Part shown: piece by piece, positions 47,946 to 58,315 of the stretch | Layout: each line of letters starts with the position of its first letter | How positions within the stretch are numbered: position 1 is the first letter of the stretch | NCBI GenBank assembly: GCA_002694985.1 | Contig: NZNS01000007.1 | Location: 14,029 to 78,028 of the forward strand | Direction: 5' to 3' | DNA from: Parvibaculum sp. | Lineage (GTDB): Bacteria; Pseudomonadota; Alphaproteobacteria; Parvibaculales; Parvibaculaceae | Length of the DNA: 64,000 bases | The notes under the pieces: generated by a model | Databases searched by the model: none | Told to the model about the DNA's origin: nothing | Seen by the model: the letters and a program-made list of their open reading frames with translations, nothing else | Position numbers and translations under genes: made by a program

Positions 47946-48266
47946 TCAGAGAGCGCTGTCGATCCACTCGACAATCTTTCCTTTGGGCAATGCACCGACT
48001 TTCGTCGCAGCGACCTGACCGTCCTTGAAGATCATCAGGGTCGGGATACCGCGCACACCGTATTTGGTCGGCACGTTCGGATTTTCGTCGATATTGATCT
48101 TCGCGATGGTGATCTTGCCATCGTAATCCTTCGCGATTTCCTCAAGCGCGGGGCCGATCTGCTTGCAGGGGCCGCACCACTCCGCCCAGAAGTCGACCAA
48201 TACGGGCCCGCTGGCATCGATGACATCGGTCTCGAACGATGCGTCGGTCACTTTGTTAGTCGCCAT
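47946..48266 (-). CDS. trxA: Thioredoxin
   Basis: 106 residues starting [20 protein letters not shown]. The active site is [13 protein letters not shown], and the cis-proline loop is [14 protein letters not shown]. It reduces protein disulfides and feeds ribonucleotide reductase and others. The longer frame upstream (to 48383) is only an extension without homologue-like sequence. It lies 113 bases downstream of addA, as in other alphaproteobacteria. Confidence 0.96.
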   Translation of the reverse strand: MATNKVTDASFETDVIDASGPVLVDFWAEWCGPCKQIGPALEEIAKDYDGKITIAKINIDENPNVPTKYGVRGIPTLMIFKDGQVAATKVGALPKGKIVEWIDSAL

Positions 48267-48379
48267 TGTCTTTCGTCCTTTCTGGCCGTCTTCCCGGAAA
48301 TCCGGTTGCGGCGCGCAGCTTAGCGCATAAACAGATACTGGTTCGGTTCGTTTGAATCTAGGAACGACACCACGCGAGG

Positions 48380-51300
48380 TCAAGGTCGCGCAATTGCCGC
48401 AGGTTTTGCCTGCTTCAACGCCATTTCCAACATTTCCGCAGGCAGGTCCATAAGGCTTGGTCCATCCGTCCAGAGGAGACCGCAGCGAATCACATGGTTT
48501 GGATAGATTTGAGCGAGCACGGCGCGATAGGCCGCCATCTGTACGAGATAGGCTTCGCTAACCTGATCGAGTGCTGTGGGGGGTGGGCGATTCGTCTTGT
48601 AGTCGACGATGATCACCTCGTCATCCGAGATACATAAACGGTCTATCTGGCCGCCTACGAGAAGTGTGCGTCCGCGGAACCCGATCGTGCCAGCAACCGG
48701 CACCTCGGCGCGGCTCGGCTTCGCGAAGACGGAGGCAAAGCGCGGATCGTCCAGCACGCGGAAAACGGCATTCTCGATTTCTTCCCTTTCTTCACCGGTG
48801 AGCCCGTGTGCAGGCAGCGCCAGGAAGCGCGCCGCCGCCGCGTGACGCGCGCTCTCTTCGAGATCGGGCAAGGTTTGCAGCAGGCGGTGGATGAGACTGC
48901 CACGGCGAAAACGATGCGCGCCATCCTCCGCAAGCGGCGAAAGGACAGCAGGCTCCGCGATGTCTTCAGGCGGCAGGCGGGATGGCGCGAGCGGGCGCGC
49001 AAGGGCCGGCTCTTCTGGCGCATCCTTCGACACCCAGACCGGCAGTGCCGGCGGGGCCACATCCGAAGAGACTTCTTCCGCCTCGACCTCGCGGCGCTGC
49101 TCGCCTTCGATCCGCCAAACCACCCGCCCGTCGGATGTTTTCACTTCCTTCGCATCCGGCAGCAGCGCCTTGCGGGCAAGCTCGTACCAGCATTCCTCGG
49201 GGGGCGGGTTCACACCACGATAGCCTGCAATGTAGAGCCGGTCGCGCGCGCGGGTCATCGCGACATAGAGAAGGCGCCTGTACTCCGCCGCCTGCAGATC
49301 GCGGCGGAACTGGCGCGCCGCTGCGGTCACGTCGTCTTCTTCCTTCTTGCGCACCGGCCAGAGCAGAAGCTCCGGTCCATCCTTTTCGAGCGGCGGCATG
49401 GCAATGAGGGCCGGGTCATGCGCCCCGCCCGGCGCGGCGCAGGTATCCGGCATGAAGACGATCTCGGCTTCCAGCCCCTTCGCGCCATGCACCGTCATCA
49501 CGCGCACTTCGTCGCGCCCCTGATCCATGTCGCGCTTGATCTCGGCAGCACCGCGCTCCAGCCAGTGCAGGAAAGCCTCAAGCGAGGGCGGATGATTGCG
49601 CTCGAACTCGAGGGCGAGCGACAGGAACTCGTCGATGGGGTCCGCCGCATCGGGACCGAGCCGCGCCAGCAGGCGGCGGCGCCCCTCCTCCCCGGTCAGT
49701 ACATGGGCGAAGAACTCGTAGGGCGGCTCGTAGTCGGCGCGGGCGAAAAGCCGCGTCAGCAAGGTTTCCGCTTCGACGTATCGCGGATCGCTCCCGGCCT
49801 TGTCGCGCAGGGCATTCCAGAGCGAGCCCTTGCGGCCGTACGCCAGATTAAACAGATCGTCCTCGTCGAGACCAACAAGCGGCCCCTTCAGAACCGTTGC
49901 CAGCGTCAGATCGTCTTCGGGCAGGAGAACGAACCGGCCCAGCGCCATGAGGTCCATCACCGCCATCTGCTCGGTGAGGATCATGCGGTCCGCACCGGCG
50001 ACGGGCACACCACGCGCCTTCAGATGACGGACCATTTCGCCGACAAACGCGTTGCGGCGGCGGACGAGAATGAGAATATCGCCGGGCCTGATCTTGCGGC
50101 CCTTGGCGAGCAGTTTCTCTTCGTTCGCGAGCCATCCCTGAATGGTGTCCGCAATGCGCGCAGCAAGGCGAGACATAGGCGCTTCGCCCGTCATGTAGTC
50201 GAGCGGCGCATCCCAGGGGCTCGCTTCCTCGCCTTCTTCCGGCTCTTCCAGTTCCCACAACTCGACAAGGCCCGCATCGAGCTCGCGATGCGCAATATGA
50301 GGATCGAGATCGCCCGAAGCCGTGAGACCGTTTCGCGCCGCTTCGAGTTCGAAGACGCGGTCGACGGCACGGAGCACTTCCGGCACGGAGCGGAAAGAAC
50401 GCGTGAGCGGCACATAATCCCAGAGGAGGTCAGCCGCCTTCACGCGCTTTTCAAAATAGCGTTTCATTTCATCGAAACGTGCAGGGTCCGCTCCCTGAAA
50501 GGAGAAGATCGACTGCTTCTCATCGCCGACTGCGAAGATGGTCCGCACAAGATCGCGCGACCCCTCTCCCGAGAGAAACTCATCCGCGATACGCGCCACG
50601 ACATCCCATTGCTCCGGGCTCGTATCCTGAGCTTCATCGACGAGAATGTGGTCGATACCGCCATCGAGCTTGTAGAGCACCCAGGGCGCCATGCTGCTGG
50701 TGGTGAGCAATGCGCGGGTTTGCGCGATCAGATCGTCATAGTCGAGGAATGCACGGGCGCGCTTGGCTTCCTCGAAGGCGTCGAGAATTTCAATCGCAAT
50801 CGTCATGATCGCTTCCGTCGCCTCCGCGACGCGGACCGCTCGCATACGCCCGACAAGCGCAACGATACGCGCCTGCTCTTCCTCCAGTGCGCGGGCAATA
50901 GCGGGATGTTGTTCCCCCAGCTTCTTCGTGATGAGGGATTTTCGCGGTGTCATTTCCTTGGTGAGAAAGACAGCGAGGTAGTCGTCCACGCGTTCGGTAC
51001 GCCGCGCCTCATCGGCCAGAAATGCCGCCAGAAGATCCGCACGCCCGGCATCCGTCTTCGTACCGCCCGCGAGAACATCCGCCACGTTTCGCATCGCCGC
51101 ATCGGGGAGGTTCGCGATTTCGGCGAGCAGGCCGTCCGCCGTCACGCCAGGTTCCACCGACAAGGCAGCACGTACCGCCCGACAGATGCCATCAAGACCG
51201 CCGAAGCGCGCCAGCATGCGCGCAAAGTTGCTGCGCTGGCCCGTGATCTCGCGAAGCAGCTTTCCGAAGGTGAGTTCGTCCACGCGGGCAACGATATGGG

Positions 51301-51850
51301 ACAATGCGTGACCGAGCGGTGTATCGGGCGCGGCGCCCGCGCGCATAAGGACAGTATCGCGCACCTCGTCCATCAGTTCGCCGGCGCTGCGTTCGTCGAG
51401 AATTTCAAATTGCGGCGGCACACCCGCTTCAAGCGGAAAACGGCCGAGAAGCCGCTCGCAAAAAGCGTGGATGGTCTGAATCTTCAGCCCGCCCGGCGTT
51501 TCGATGGCGCGCGCAAAAAGTTTCCGCGCATTCTCCAGCATGGTCTTGTCGGGCGCGCGGCCTTCGATGCTTTCAAGTTCAACCGCAAGTTCCGCGTCGG
51601 GCATGGTCGCCCAGCCACCCAGCCGCTTGTAAAGACGGCCCGCCATTTCGGCTGCTGCCGCCTTGGTGAAGGTGAGGCAGAGAATGCGCTGCGGGTCCGT
51701 GCCCGCGAGCAGCAGGCGGGCAACGCGCGTCGTCAGCGCATGGGTCTTGCCCGAACCCGCATTGGCTGAAACCCAGACGGAAGTCTGCGGATGGGAAGCC
51801 CGGCGCTGCGCGTCGTCCGTGCCGCTCGCTTTTTTCGGCGCAGTGCTCAT
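48380..51850 (-). CDS. addA: Double-strand break repair helicase-nuclease AddA
   Basis: 1156 residues. UvrD-like helicase with a C-terminal RecB-type nuclease; with AddB it resects broken DNA ends to load RecA. Walker A is [20 protein letters not shown]; helicase motif II is [19 protein letters not shown]; the conserved [16 protein letters not shown] and [16 protein letters not shown] lie in the second half, and the nuclease active site is [13 protein letters not shown]. Start overlaps the addB stop by four bases. Confidence 0.96.
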   Translation of the reverse strand: MSTAPKKASGTDDAQRRASHPQTSVWVSANAGSGKTHALTTRVARLLLAGTDPQRILCLTFTKAAAAEMAGRLYKRLGGWATMPDAELAVELESIEGRAPDKTMLENARKLFARAIETPGGLKIQTIHAFCERLLGRFPLEAGVPPQFEILDERSAGELMDEVRDTVLMRAGAAPDTPLGHALSHIVARVDELTFGKLLREITGQRSNFARMLARFGGLDGICRAVRAALSVEPGVTADGLLAEIANLPDAAMRNVADVLAGGTKTDAGRADLLAAFLADEARRTERVDDYLAVFLTKEMTPRKSLITKKLGEQHPAIARALEEEQARIVALVGRMRAVRVAEATEAIMTIAIEILDAFEEAKRARAFLDYDDLIAQTRALLTTSSMAPWVLYKLDGGIDHILVDEAQDTSPEQWDVVARIADEFLSGEGSRDLVRTIFAVGDEKQSIFSFQGADPARFDEMKRYFEKRVKAADLLWDYVPLTRSFRSVPEVLRAVDRVFELEAARNGLTASGDLDPHIAHRELDAGLVELWELEEPEEGEEASPWDAPLDYMTGEAPMSRLAARIADTIQGWLANEEKLLAKGRKIRPGDILILVRRRNAFVGEMVRHLKARGVPVAGADRMILTEQMAVMDLMALGRFVLLPEDDLTLATVLKGPLVGLDEDDLFNLAYGRKGSLWNALRDKAGSDPRYVEAETLLTRLFARADYEPPYEFFAHVLTGEEGRRRLLARLGPDAADPIDEFLSLALEFERNHPPSLEAFLHWLERGAAEIKRDMDQGRDEVRVMTVHGAKGLEAEIVFMPDTCAAPGGAHDPALIAMPPLEKDGPELLLWPVRKKEEDDVTAAARQFRRDLQAAEYRRLLYVAMTRARDRLYIAGYRGVNPPPEECWYELARKALLPDAKEVKTSDGRVVWRIEGEQRREVEAEEVSSDVAPPALPVWVSKDAPEEPALARPLAPSRLPPEDIAEPAVLSPLAEDGAHRFRRGSLIHRLLQTLPDLEESARHAAAARFLALPAHGLTGEEREEIENAVFRVLDDPRFASVFAKPSRAEVPVAGTIGFRGRTLLVGGQIDRLCISDDEVIIVDYKTNRPPPTALDQVSEAYLVQMAAYRAVLAQIYPNHVIRCGLLWTDGPSLMDLPAEMLEMALKQAKPAAIARP

Positions 51851-54800
51851 TCGACGTCATCTCCCGCCGAAGACCATTCCTTCACGCGAGCGAGATGATC
51901 GTAATCGCCATAACGGCCCCAGAACATCGGACGCGGCCGCGAAAGATAGGGCGTGCGTTCGTCTTCGTACTGGCGCAACAGATCAACCAGCCAGCCATAG
52001 GTATTTTCAGCCAGTTCACCGCCCGTATCCGGCACGACGCGCATTTCGCCCGCCGTTTCACCGCCCGTCAGGCGGAGATAGATCATGCGGCTGGTGCTTG
52101 CCCTGCTTATCGGCGCGCCGTCCTTCGACTTCTCGCGAAAACCGCCGCGCGAGGCGATGGCCGCTTCAAGCGGCAATTGCGGCGCAAGGCCGATCTCGAC
52201 CTGCTTCGCGCTTGGCAACGTGCCGGTCTTGTAGTCCACGATGTCGATGGTGCCGTCATCACGCATGTCGATGCGGTCGGCCTTGCCGACAAGCGTTACG
52301 ACGCGCGCGAGTTCGCCGATGGAGATTTCGCCCTTCGCTTCGGCATATGAGCGGCGGAGACCTTCGCGCTCCTCGCGTTCATGTTCGACGGTCCAGCGCG
52401 CAATGCGCTTGAAGCGCGGCCACCAGAAAGCCGCCACACCGGGACGGTCAATCGCATCCGCAAAGACTTCCTCGCCAATGGCGATCAGCTTTTCAAATGC
52501 GTTGTCCGGCATCGCTTCGGGATATTCGTCGACGAAGCGTTCCAGTGCTTCATGGATGATATTGCCGCGCTCGGCAGCCGCGATATCGGCATCCAGAGGA
52601 TCGAGAACCGGAAGCCGCAGGATTCTGCGCGCATAAATCGAATAGGGGTCGCGGATGAGCGTTTCGATTTCCGTCACCGACAAGCGGTCCGGCCTTGCCT
52701 CAAGCGGCGGCGCGGGATGCGGACGCGAAAGCAACGGGTCAATCAGCGTTTCCGGCTTGTCCAGATCCTGCGCCCATCTCCACCAGCGCGAAACATCGTC
52801 CTTCTCCTCATAGCCGACACCGCTTCGAATACTTTCGAGGCGGAGCCACCAGCGCGAGGCGACGGCGGGTGCGCCTTCGACTTTCAGCGCGCGCGTGAGG
52901 ATTGCTTCCGGCGCGGAGGCCCCTTCCGCAAAGTCATGTGCGGAAAGGCCGATGCGCCGCTCCGGCGGCTCCAGCCCCATCGCCGCGCGCATGGGGCGAT
53001 TGAGCCAGGGGTCGATATTCGCCTCGGCAGGCCAGGTGCCCTCGTTGAGGCCACCAAGGATCATCCGGTCCGCATGCTGCAAGCGCGCTTCGAGCGGACC
53101 CCAGATGAAAAGGCGCGGATGCACACCCCAGCGCGGACGGAGAACGCGACCGGAAAGAAGTTCCTCGAAGAAATAGACATAGGCGCCGGGATCGATTTCG
53201 CCGAAGGAAGGCGCGGCTTCGACCAGTTCGCGAATGAACTCCGATGCCGCTTCGCCCGCCTCGCCTTTCCAGAGCCGGTCGGGGCCCTTCTCCTGCGCTG
53301 TTGCCGCGAGGCACTCTGCGGCCTCGGCATGAGCGAGAACGAGCGCGGCAACCTCTCCCCGCGCCTTCATCGCTTCTGCAAGCGGCGCCACGCAGCGTTC
53401 GATTTTTGCGATCAGTTTTTCAAGGCGGGCGATACGCGCTTCTCTTTTCTCGCCATCCTCGCCCTCACGCAACGCCTCGTTTCTCAACGCATTGCAGGCA
53501 GCATAAAGGCCTTCAATACCGGGCGCGGGGCGCGGCCCGCGAAGAAGAATTTTCTCGAAAGCCCGCAGTTCGGCGCGGAAGGAAGCCGGGTCGCCGCCCG
53601 CGGCGGCCAATGGGTGCTTCAGACATGCAAGAAGCGGCACGGGCGCGAAATCTTCGGCCACCATCTGCGCGACAAGACGGAGAAAGGCGGCGGGCGCCGT
53701 GTTCCCGAGCGGCTCACCGCCGGAATCGTTTACCTCCACGTTCCACCGGCGAAGCTCCATTGCCACACGGCGCGCGAGCTTCCGGTCGGGCGTGACGAGG
53801 GCGGCTGTCTTCTCCGGCGTTTCCAGCACATCGCGCATCAGAAGTGCGATAGCGCCCGCTTCATCCCTTTCGCTTGGCGTCTCGATGACCGACAGACCCT
53901 TGAACCCTTCCGCCGCGCAGTCTTTCAACCCGGCGAGACGGGAGAGCCATTTTTCTGTGGTTTCAGCAGGGCGCAAGGCCTCGGACAAAAGCCGCGCACG
54001 GGCGACGGCACCAGAAGATTTTTCCGAACCCGGCCAGGGCTCGACGTCTTCACGCGTGGCGCGCAAATGGCCGAGCAATTTCCTCATGCCATATTGCGGA
54101 TGGGAGGCGGTGCCGGGATCGCCTATCGCATTCCAGCTCGCCTCGTCGAGATCGAGATCGAGGCCCGGCAGCACGACGGCGCCGAGCGGAAGATTGGCCA
54201 CGACCTGAAGCAGCACGGCAGTTGCGGGGATCGACCCGGTGGAGCCCGCCGCAATGACGGGACCTGGAGGGGGAGCAACCTGCCACGCGGAGGCCTGAGC
54301 GCGCAGGAGACGGTTTCGCCGTTCCGCCTGTTCCATATAGCCGAGACGCGCAAGTTCTTCAGGCCAGCGTGCGGTGAGCACCTTGAGGAAGTCGAGGGTG
54401 ATCTGCCAATGGTCCGCAAATTCCTGCGGCACCAGAGATGCGAGCTGCGCGAGGTCCGCGCCCTCCGTGAGCACCATATCCAGGAATCGCCCGAGATCGG
54501 CGGCGAGACCAAGTGCGCGAACTTCATCCTCACCGCCATCGGCGGCAATCATGCGCGCGAGGCGAAGCTGACGCTCAAGCGCGGGCATGGCGGGAGGAAG
54601 ATCGAGCACGTCCGCACCAAAGCCCGCGGGGTCGAGCACGAGCTCTTCTTCATCGACATCGCCCAGCGCGCGGATTGCAGGGAGTACCATCGCTGCGCCA
54701 TCGCCGGCACGCAGAAAGGCATCGCCCAATGCCCGAACCGCGCGACGGGTGGGCAGCAGGATGGTGAAATCGGCAAGCACGGGGGAAGCGGCGAAGCGGC

Positions 54801-54906
54801 CACCGAGCGAGGGATCGGAGACGAGCGTCTGCGCCAGCCGTTCAAGGAACGGCGCGCCGGGGGGCATGGTGAAAAGCGTCAGGGAATCGGCTTTCATGCG
54901 GCTCAT
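51847..54906 (-). CDS. addB: Double-strand break repair protein AddB
   Basis: 1019 residues of the alphaproteobacterial AddB type. The N-terminal half is a degenerate helicase (TILLPTRRAVRALGDAFLRA, then the family segment ILGGLNEGTWPAEANIDPWL), which reads Chi-like sites rather than unwinding. The C-terminal nuclease domain begins RLSVTEIETLIRDPYSIYAR and has the active-site strand IDIVDYKTGTLPS. A 27-base gap separates it from murU upstream in the same transcript. Confidence 0.95.
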   Translation of the reverse strand: MSRMKADSLTLFTMPPGAPFLERLAQTLVSDPSLGGRFAASPVLADFTILLPTRRAVRALGDAFLRAGDGAAMVLPAIRALGDVDEEELVLDPAGFGADVLDLPPAMPALERQLRLARMIAADGGEDEVRALGLAADLGRFLDMVLTEGADLAQLASLVPQEFADHWQITLDFLKVLTARWPEELARLGYMEQAERRNRLLRAQASAWQVAPPPGPVIAAGSTGSIPATAVLLQVVANLPLGAVVLPGLDLDLDEASWNAIGDPGTASHPQYGMRKLLGHLRATREDVEPWPGSEKSSGAVARARLLSEALRPAETTEKWLSRLAGLKDCAAEGFKGLSVIETPSERDEAGAIALLMRDVLETPEKTAALVTPDRKLARRVAMELRRWNVEVNDSGGEPLGNTAPAAFLRLVAQMVAEDFAPVPLLACLKHPLAAAGGDPASFRAELRAFEKILLRGPRPAPGIEGLYAACNALRNEALREGEDGEKREARIARLEKLIAKIERCVAPLAEAMKARGEVAALVLAHAEAAECLAATAQEKGPDRLWKGEAGEAASEFIRELVEAAPSFGEIDPGAYVYFFEELLSGRVLRPRWGVHPRLFIWGPLEARLQHADRMILGGLNEGTWPAEANIDPWLNRPMRAAMGLEPPERRIGLSAHDFAEGASAPEAILTRALKVEGAPAVASRWWLRLESIRSGVGYEEKDDVSRWWRWAQDLDKPETLIDPLLSRPHPAPPLEARPDRLSVTEIETLIRDPYSIYARRILRLPVLDPLDADIAAAERGNIIHEALERFVDEYPEAMPDNAFEKLIAIGEEVFADAIDRPGVAAFWWPRFKRIARWTVEHEREEREGLRRSYAEAKGEISIGELARVVTLVGKADRIDMRDDGTIDIVDYKTGTLPSAKQVEIGLAPQLPLEAAIASRGGFREKSKDGAPISRASTSRMIYLRLTGGETAGEMRVVPDTGGELAENTYGWLVDLLRQYEDERTPYLSRPRPMFWGRYGDYDHLARVKEWSSAGDDVE

Positions 54907-54933
54907 GGTAGCGCGCCTCTCACCAGAAAGCCG

Positions 54934-55647
54934 TCACAAATCCCGCAGGAAGGCTTCTGCATCGGTCAGATCGTCCGGGGCGCCCACATGCATCCAGATG
55001 CCCATCATGCGCTGGCCGAAAAGTGTGCCTTTTTCGATGAGACGGTCCCAGACGAGATTGGTCGAGAAGGCCCCGTCCGGCCCGTCCGCGAAGAGGGCGG
55101 GCTTGATGACTTGCACGCCCGCGAAAACATGCGGCGCGGTGGAGGAGCCTTCGCGACGTGCGAGGACACCAAGCGGGTCCATGGTGAAATCGCCCCGGCC
55201 GACATAGCCGATGGTGCGGACGGTGTCGGCAATCATCAGGAGGGCGTCCATGCGCTCCGGGTCGAAGCTTTCGGCAAGCGTACGGAGATTGGAGCCGAAG
55301 CCCTCGACCCAGACGGAATCGGAATTGAAGGTGATGACGGGATCGTCGCCGAGAAGACCGAGCGCCTTTTTCGTGCCGCCGCCCGTATCGAGCAGGGCGT
55401 CGCGTTCGTCTGAAATGACGATGCGGAGACCGCCCTTCCGCTTTGCCAGATGCTCTTCCAGCATGTCCGCGAAGTGATGGACGTTCACGACTGCTTCCTC
55501 GATGCCCGCTTCTTCGAGACGGTCGAGAACATGGTCGATGAGCGGGCGCCCGGCGAAGGGGACGAGCGGTTTCGGCATGGTGTCCGTCAATGGACGCATG
55601 CGTGTCCCCTTGCCCGCCGCCATGACCATTGCGCGTTTTATCTTCAT
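54934..55647 (-). CDS. murU: N-acetylmuramate-1-phosphate uridylyltransferase (nucleotidyltransferase family)
   Basis: 237 residues from MKIKRAMVMAAGKGTRMRPL, the classic nucleotidyltransferase start, with TMPKPLVPFAGRPLIDHVLD and FNSDSVWVEGF as sugar and metal sites. The gene right upstream encodes an AmgK-like kinase, so the pair should convert recycled MurNAc to MurNAc-1-P and then UDP-MurNAc, bypassing de novo synthesis (and fosfomycin action). Similar enzymes using other sugars are possible; the linkage decides the call. Confidence 0.88.
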   Translation of the reverse strand: MKIKRAMVMAAGKGTRMRPLTDTMPKPLVPFAGRPLIDHVLDRLEEAGIEEAVVNVHHFADMLEEHLAKRKGGLRIVISDERDALLDTGGGTKKALGLLGDDPVITFNSDSVWVEGFGSNLRTLAESFDPERMDALLMIADTVRTIGYVGRGDFTMDPLGVLARREGSSTAPHVFAGVQVIKPALFADGPDGAFSTNLVWDRLIEKGTLFGQRMMGIWMHVGAPDDLTDAEAFLRDL

Positions 55648-55651
55648 AACG

Positions 55652-56734
55652 TCAGGTCCGGTCCGGCAGATGCACATCGAGCCAGGCGCGCAGCGGCGCG
55701 AGGACGGGATGAGCGAGATTTCGATTGAGGTAGTCCATGGTGCGCGGCATATGCGCCATGTATTGCGGCTTGCCATCGCGCTTCAGGAGGCGCGGCCACA
55801 GACCGATGAGGCGCAGCGCACGCTCCGCACCGAGGACCGCATAGGAAGCGCGGAACTCTTCTTCGTCGAAGCCCGGAAGTTCGCCCTTCGCGCGCTCGAC
55901 ATAAAGCGCGAGCATGGCCTGTTCGCGCTCTACCGGTACGTCGCGGCGTGCATCCTGAAGGAAGGAGACAACATCATAGGCGCGGTTTCCGATCAGCGCG
56001 TCCTGATAATCGATGAGGCCGACACGCGCGGCACCGGAGCGCGCGCCCAGCCAGATCATGTTGGGCGAGTGATAGTCGCGCAGGAACAGGGTTTCGACGC
56101 CCGAATCGATGTGAGGACGCAGGCCCGTCCAGATTTCATGGTAGCTCTCGCGCATCGACGGCGTCGCGTCCGCGCCCCGTACCACCGGGAAATACCAGTC
56201 GAGAGGGACATCGAGCTCCGCGCGGAAGACACTTTCGTCGAAACGCGGCACCTCATGCACGGTGCCGTCGCCAACGGGAAGCGAAAGCGGCGCGGGCACG
56301 GATTGCAGACGCAGCAGCGTTTCGACGGCGGCGCGGTAAAGTTCGTCCAGCGCTTCGCCGGAGGGGCCCCTGCCCTCTTCGATCAGCGCGCCGTAAACAT
56401 TGTCGCCGAGATCTTCGAGGAGCAGCAGGCCATGCGTGAGATCGCGCGCGAAAATTTCCGGCGCGGCAAGGCCGAGCGAGCGCAGATGTTCGCCCACGGC
56501 AACGAAGGGGCGCACGTCTTCGGCAAGATGCGCGATGCGGCTATAGGCGGCACGGGTTTCGGTGACGGGTGCGTCGGGCCCTGCAGGCCAGTCCATCAGC
56601 ACGGCGGGACGGCCGTCGAGCGAGAGACGCTCGTAGCGGCGCGAGGAAGCATCGCCCGCAAGGGGGCGGCGCTCGGCCTTTTCCCAGCCCGCCTCTTTCA
56701 GAAAGGCACGGATCGTTTCTTCGCGCGGCGTCAA
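55652..56734 (-). CDS. amgK: Anomeric N-acetylmuramate/N-acetylglucosamine kinase (AmgK-like phosphotransferase)
   Basis: 360 residues of the aminoglycoside-phosphotransferase (APH) fold. The ATP-binding GDASSRRYERL opens the N-lobe; the catalytic loop is LFLRDYHSPNMIWL and the magnesium aspartate is in VGLIDYQDALIGNRAYD. AmgK phosphorylates the anomeric carbon of MurNAc and GlcNAc for peptidoglycan recycling. It overlaps tsaE by four bases upstream and ends 4 bases before murU. tsaE-amgK-murU-addB-addA-trxA is a recurring alphaproteobacterial cluster. Confidence 0.9.
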   Translation of the reverse strand: MTPREETIRAFLKEAGWEKAERRPLAGDASSRRYERLSLDGRPAVLMDWPAGPDAPVTETRAAYSRIAHLAEDVRPFVAVGEHLRSLGLAAPEIFARDLTHGLLLLEDLGDNVYGALIEEGRGPSGEALDELYRAAVETLLRLQSVPAPLSLPVGDGTVHEVPRFDESVFRAELDVPLDWYFPVVRGADATPSMRESYHEIWTGLRPHIDSGVETLFLRDYHSPNMIWLGARSGAARVGLIDYQDALIGNRAYDVVSFLQDARRDVPVEREQAMLALYVERAKGELPGFDEEEFRASYAVLGAERALRLIGLWPRLLKRDGKPQYMAHMPRTMDYLNRNLAHPVLAPLRAWLDVHLPDRT

Positions 56735-57225
56735 ATCGTCAATCCTTCGAGGCGCGCGACCCAGCTGCCAGAGCCTTCAAGCCGCGCGTGACGGATGCCT
56801 TCTGGCATGAGAGAGAGGGAGATGTCGAGACGATCGCGCGAGAGGCGCTTCATCTCCTCTTCCGCGCGCTCCGGCCACTCGATGATGACGACGCCTTCAT
56901 CCACCGCTTCGCCGAGGCCGAGTTCGCGAAGCTCGGAGGGCTCTTCCACGCGATAGAGATCGACATGCGTGATGAGAAGCGCAGGGCTCTCATAGGTCTG
57001 GACGAGGGTGAAGGTTGGCGATGGCACATCGTCGGAAAGACCGTGTGCGCCGAGATGCGACTGAACGAGCGCGCGGGCGAGCGCGGTCTTGCCGGCCCCG
57101 AGATCGCCGCGGAGAAGCAGGAGATCGCCTGCGGCCACGCGCGCGGCAAGGGCCGCCCCGAGGCGAAGGGTCGCCGCCTCGGAGGGAAGTTCGAAATCAA
57201 GGGTTGCCGCCGCCTTTTCGTCCAT
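56731..57225 (-). CDS. tsaE: tRNA threonylcarbamoyladenosine biosynthesis ATPase TsaE
   Basis: 164 residues from MDEKAAATLDFELPSEAATL; the frame upstream to 57348 is not family-like. The P-loop is LLLRGDLGAGKTALARALVQ, then PSPTFTLVQTYE and VDLYRVEEPSELRELGL, all TsaE hallmarks. With TsaB, TsaC and TsaD it makes the t6A base next to the anticodon. In many relatives divL stands directly upstream; here it is 4.5 kb away, with redox genes between. Confidence 0.94.
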   Translation of the reverse strand: MDEKAAATLDFELPSEAATLRLGAALAARVAAGDLLLLRGDLGAGKTALARALVQSHLGAHGLSDDVPSPTFTLVQTYESPALLITHVDLYRVEEPSELRELGLGEAVDEGVVIIEWPERAEEEMKRLSRDRLDISLSLMPEGIRHARLEGSGSWVARLEGLTI

Positions 57226-57271
57226 CAGGCTTTGTAGCGCGATGGCCTCCGGGGCGGCAAGCCCGAGAACG

Positions 57272-57751
57272 TCAGGCGATGCTGCGCCTCTGATCTTCCG
57301 TAACCGGATGAACGAGACGGAAGGAAACGGCAATCCGGTTCCAGACATTGATCATGCCGATGGCGACGGTGAGATTGACGAGTTCCTCCTCGGTGAAGGC
57401 CGCGCGCGCCATCTCGAAAACGTCGTCGGGAACGGCTGTTTCGCTCAACAATGTGACGGCTTCCGTCCATTCAAGCGCCGCGCATTCACGCGCCGAATAG
57501 AGCGGCGATTCACGCCAAGCGCTCAAAAGATAAAGCCGTGCTTCGCTTTCGCCCATCTCGCGGGCCTCGCGCGTATGCATTTCGAGACAGTAGGCGCAGC
57601 CATTTATCTGCGAAGCGCGGGTCTTCACAAGTTCCAGCAGGGAGGGTTCAAGACCGCATTTTTCGGTATAGGCCTGAAGCTCGATCAGCGGCTTGTAGGC
57701 GGCAGGCGCGGCCTTGTGGGGGACGAGGCGGGGGCTGTGATGCGTGCTCAT
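57272..57751 (-). CDS. Carboxymuconolactone decarboxylase / AhpD-family alkylhydroperoxidase-like protein
   Basis: 159 residues, all helical. The redox motif is QINGCAYCLEMHTREAREMG, a CxxC with the following histidine, as in AhpD. AhpD-type proteins reduce peroxides with disulfide partners. The family also includes proteins of unknown role. It lies upstream of tsaE on the same strand and faces away from the ferredoxin reductase gene. Confidence 0.9.
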   Translation of the reverse strand: MSTHHSPRLVPHKAAPAAYKPLIELQAYTEKCGLEPSLLELVKTRASQINGCAYCLEMHTREAREMGESEARLYLLSAWRESPLYSARECAALEWTEAVTLLSETAVPDDVFEMARAAFTEEELVNLTVAIGMINVWNRIAVSFRLVHPVTEDQRRSIA

Positions 57752-58123
57752 GGGAGGTCTCCTTGGAGGACAGGGATGGTCGCTTTCAGAGACAAGACGG
57801 GAGACCCCGAGCGGCTGTGACAGGGCCGGCTTATCCCCTCCCCTGGGGATAAACGGGCCGCACCGTCATCAAAATGTCATAAAACCGTCACATAATGCGA
57901 AAACGTACGAAATTCGGGGACAAGTTGCCGCCGCCTCTACAAAAAAGTTGACGGAGGCGTCATTTTTTGGCGTCTTACGCTCGGATGGCTGCTGCTCTAT
58001 AAATGGCGCGCGGCGATCCGCCGCGACAAGAGACGGAAGCAAATCCTTCGGAAAGCGGGTATAAATAGCCAATTGCGTAGTTTCCCTCCGTATATTTTCA
58101 GGAGAGACTGTGCGAGGGGCGCC
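57752..58123. other. Divergent intergenic region upstream of the ferredoxin reductase
   Basis: 372 bases without a gene. A TTGACG at 57948-57953 and TATAAAT-like boxes near 57999 and 58060 are possible promoter pieces, but I cannot pair a -35 and -10 with good spacing. The long minus-strand frame across here and the reductase gene is an antisense shadow. Confidence 0.4.
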
Positions 58124-58235
58124 CGAGGCGGAAAACCCGAAAGCGGGGACGCCTCCCAAGCGGGCTTTTGCCCGTTTCAGCCTCCCTGCTCCCGACCGGC
58201 GCGGAAACGGCCATGGGAGCGGGCAAGAGGAGGCG
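58124..58235 (+). promoter_or_regulatory. Structured RNA leader upstream of the ferredoxin reductase gene
   Basis: Three successive stem structures can be drawn. First, GAGGCG (58125) with CGCCTC (58150), enclosing CCCG-AAAG-CGGG. Second, CGGGC-TTTT-GCCCG (58161-58174). Third, GCCTCC (58180) with GGAGGC (58229), enclosing GCTCCC/GGGAGC and CCG/CGG. Two copies of GCCTCCC could mask a ribosome site. The leader ends 80 bases before the reductase ATG. It may be a regulatory leader or a small RNA; no known class fits fully. Confidence 0.55.
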
Positions 58236-58315
58236 GGGCAAGGCGGGCGGAGGATAACCATCCGCATAAGGATGACTAGACGGCGAAGAACAGCCGGCAG
58301 GGGCGAGAGAGACAG

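Noticed and set aside
48806..51769. 987-residue plus-strand frame opposite addA
   Set aside because: It is the antisense shadow of addA. Codon bias and motifs belong to the minus-strand gene; long antisense frames are common in GC-rich alphaproteobacteria.
52381..55413. 1010-residue plus-strand frame opposite addB
   Set aside because: Antisense of addB with no recognisable motif; addB is clear on the other strand.
58124..58158. c-di-GMP (GEMM-I) riboswitch
   Set aside because: Only the first helix and the GAAA / GGGACGC text resemble it. The second helix and the receptor sequence are not present.
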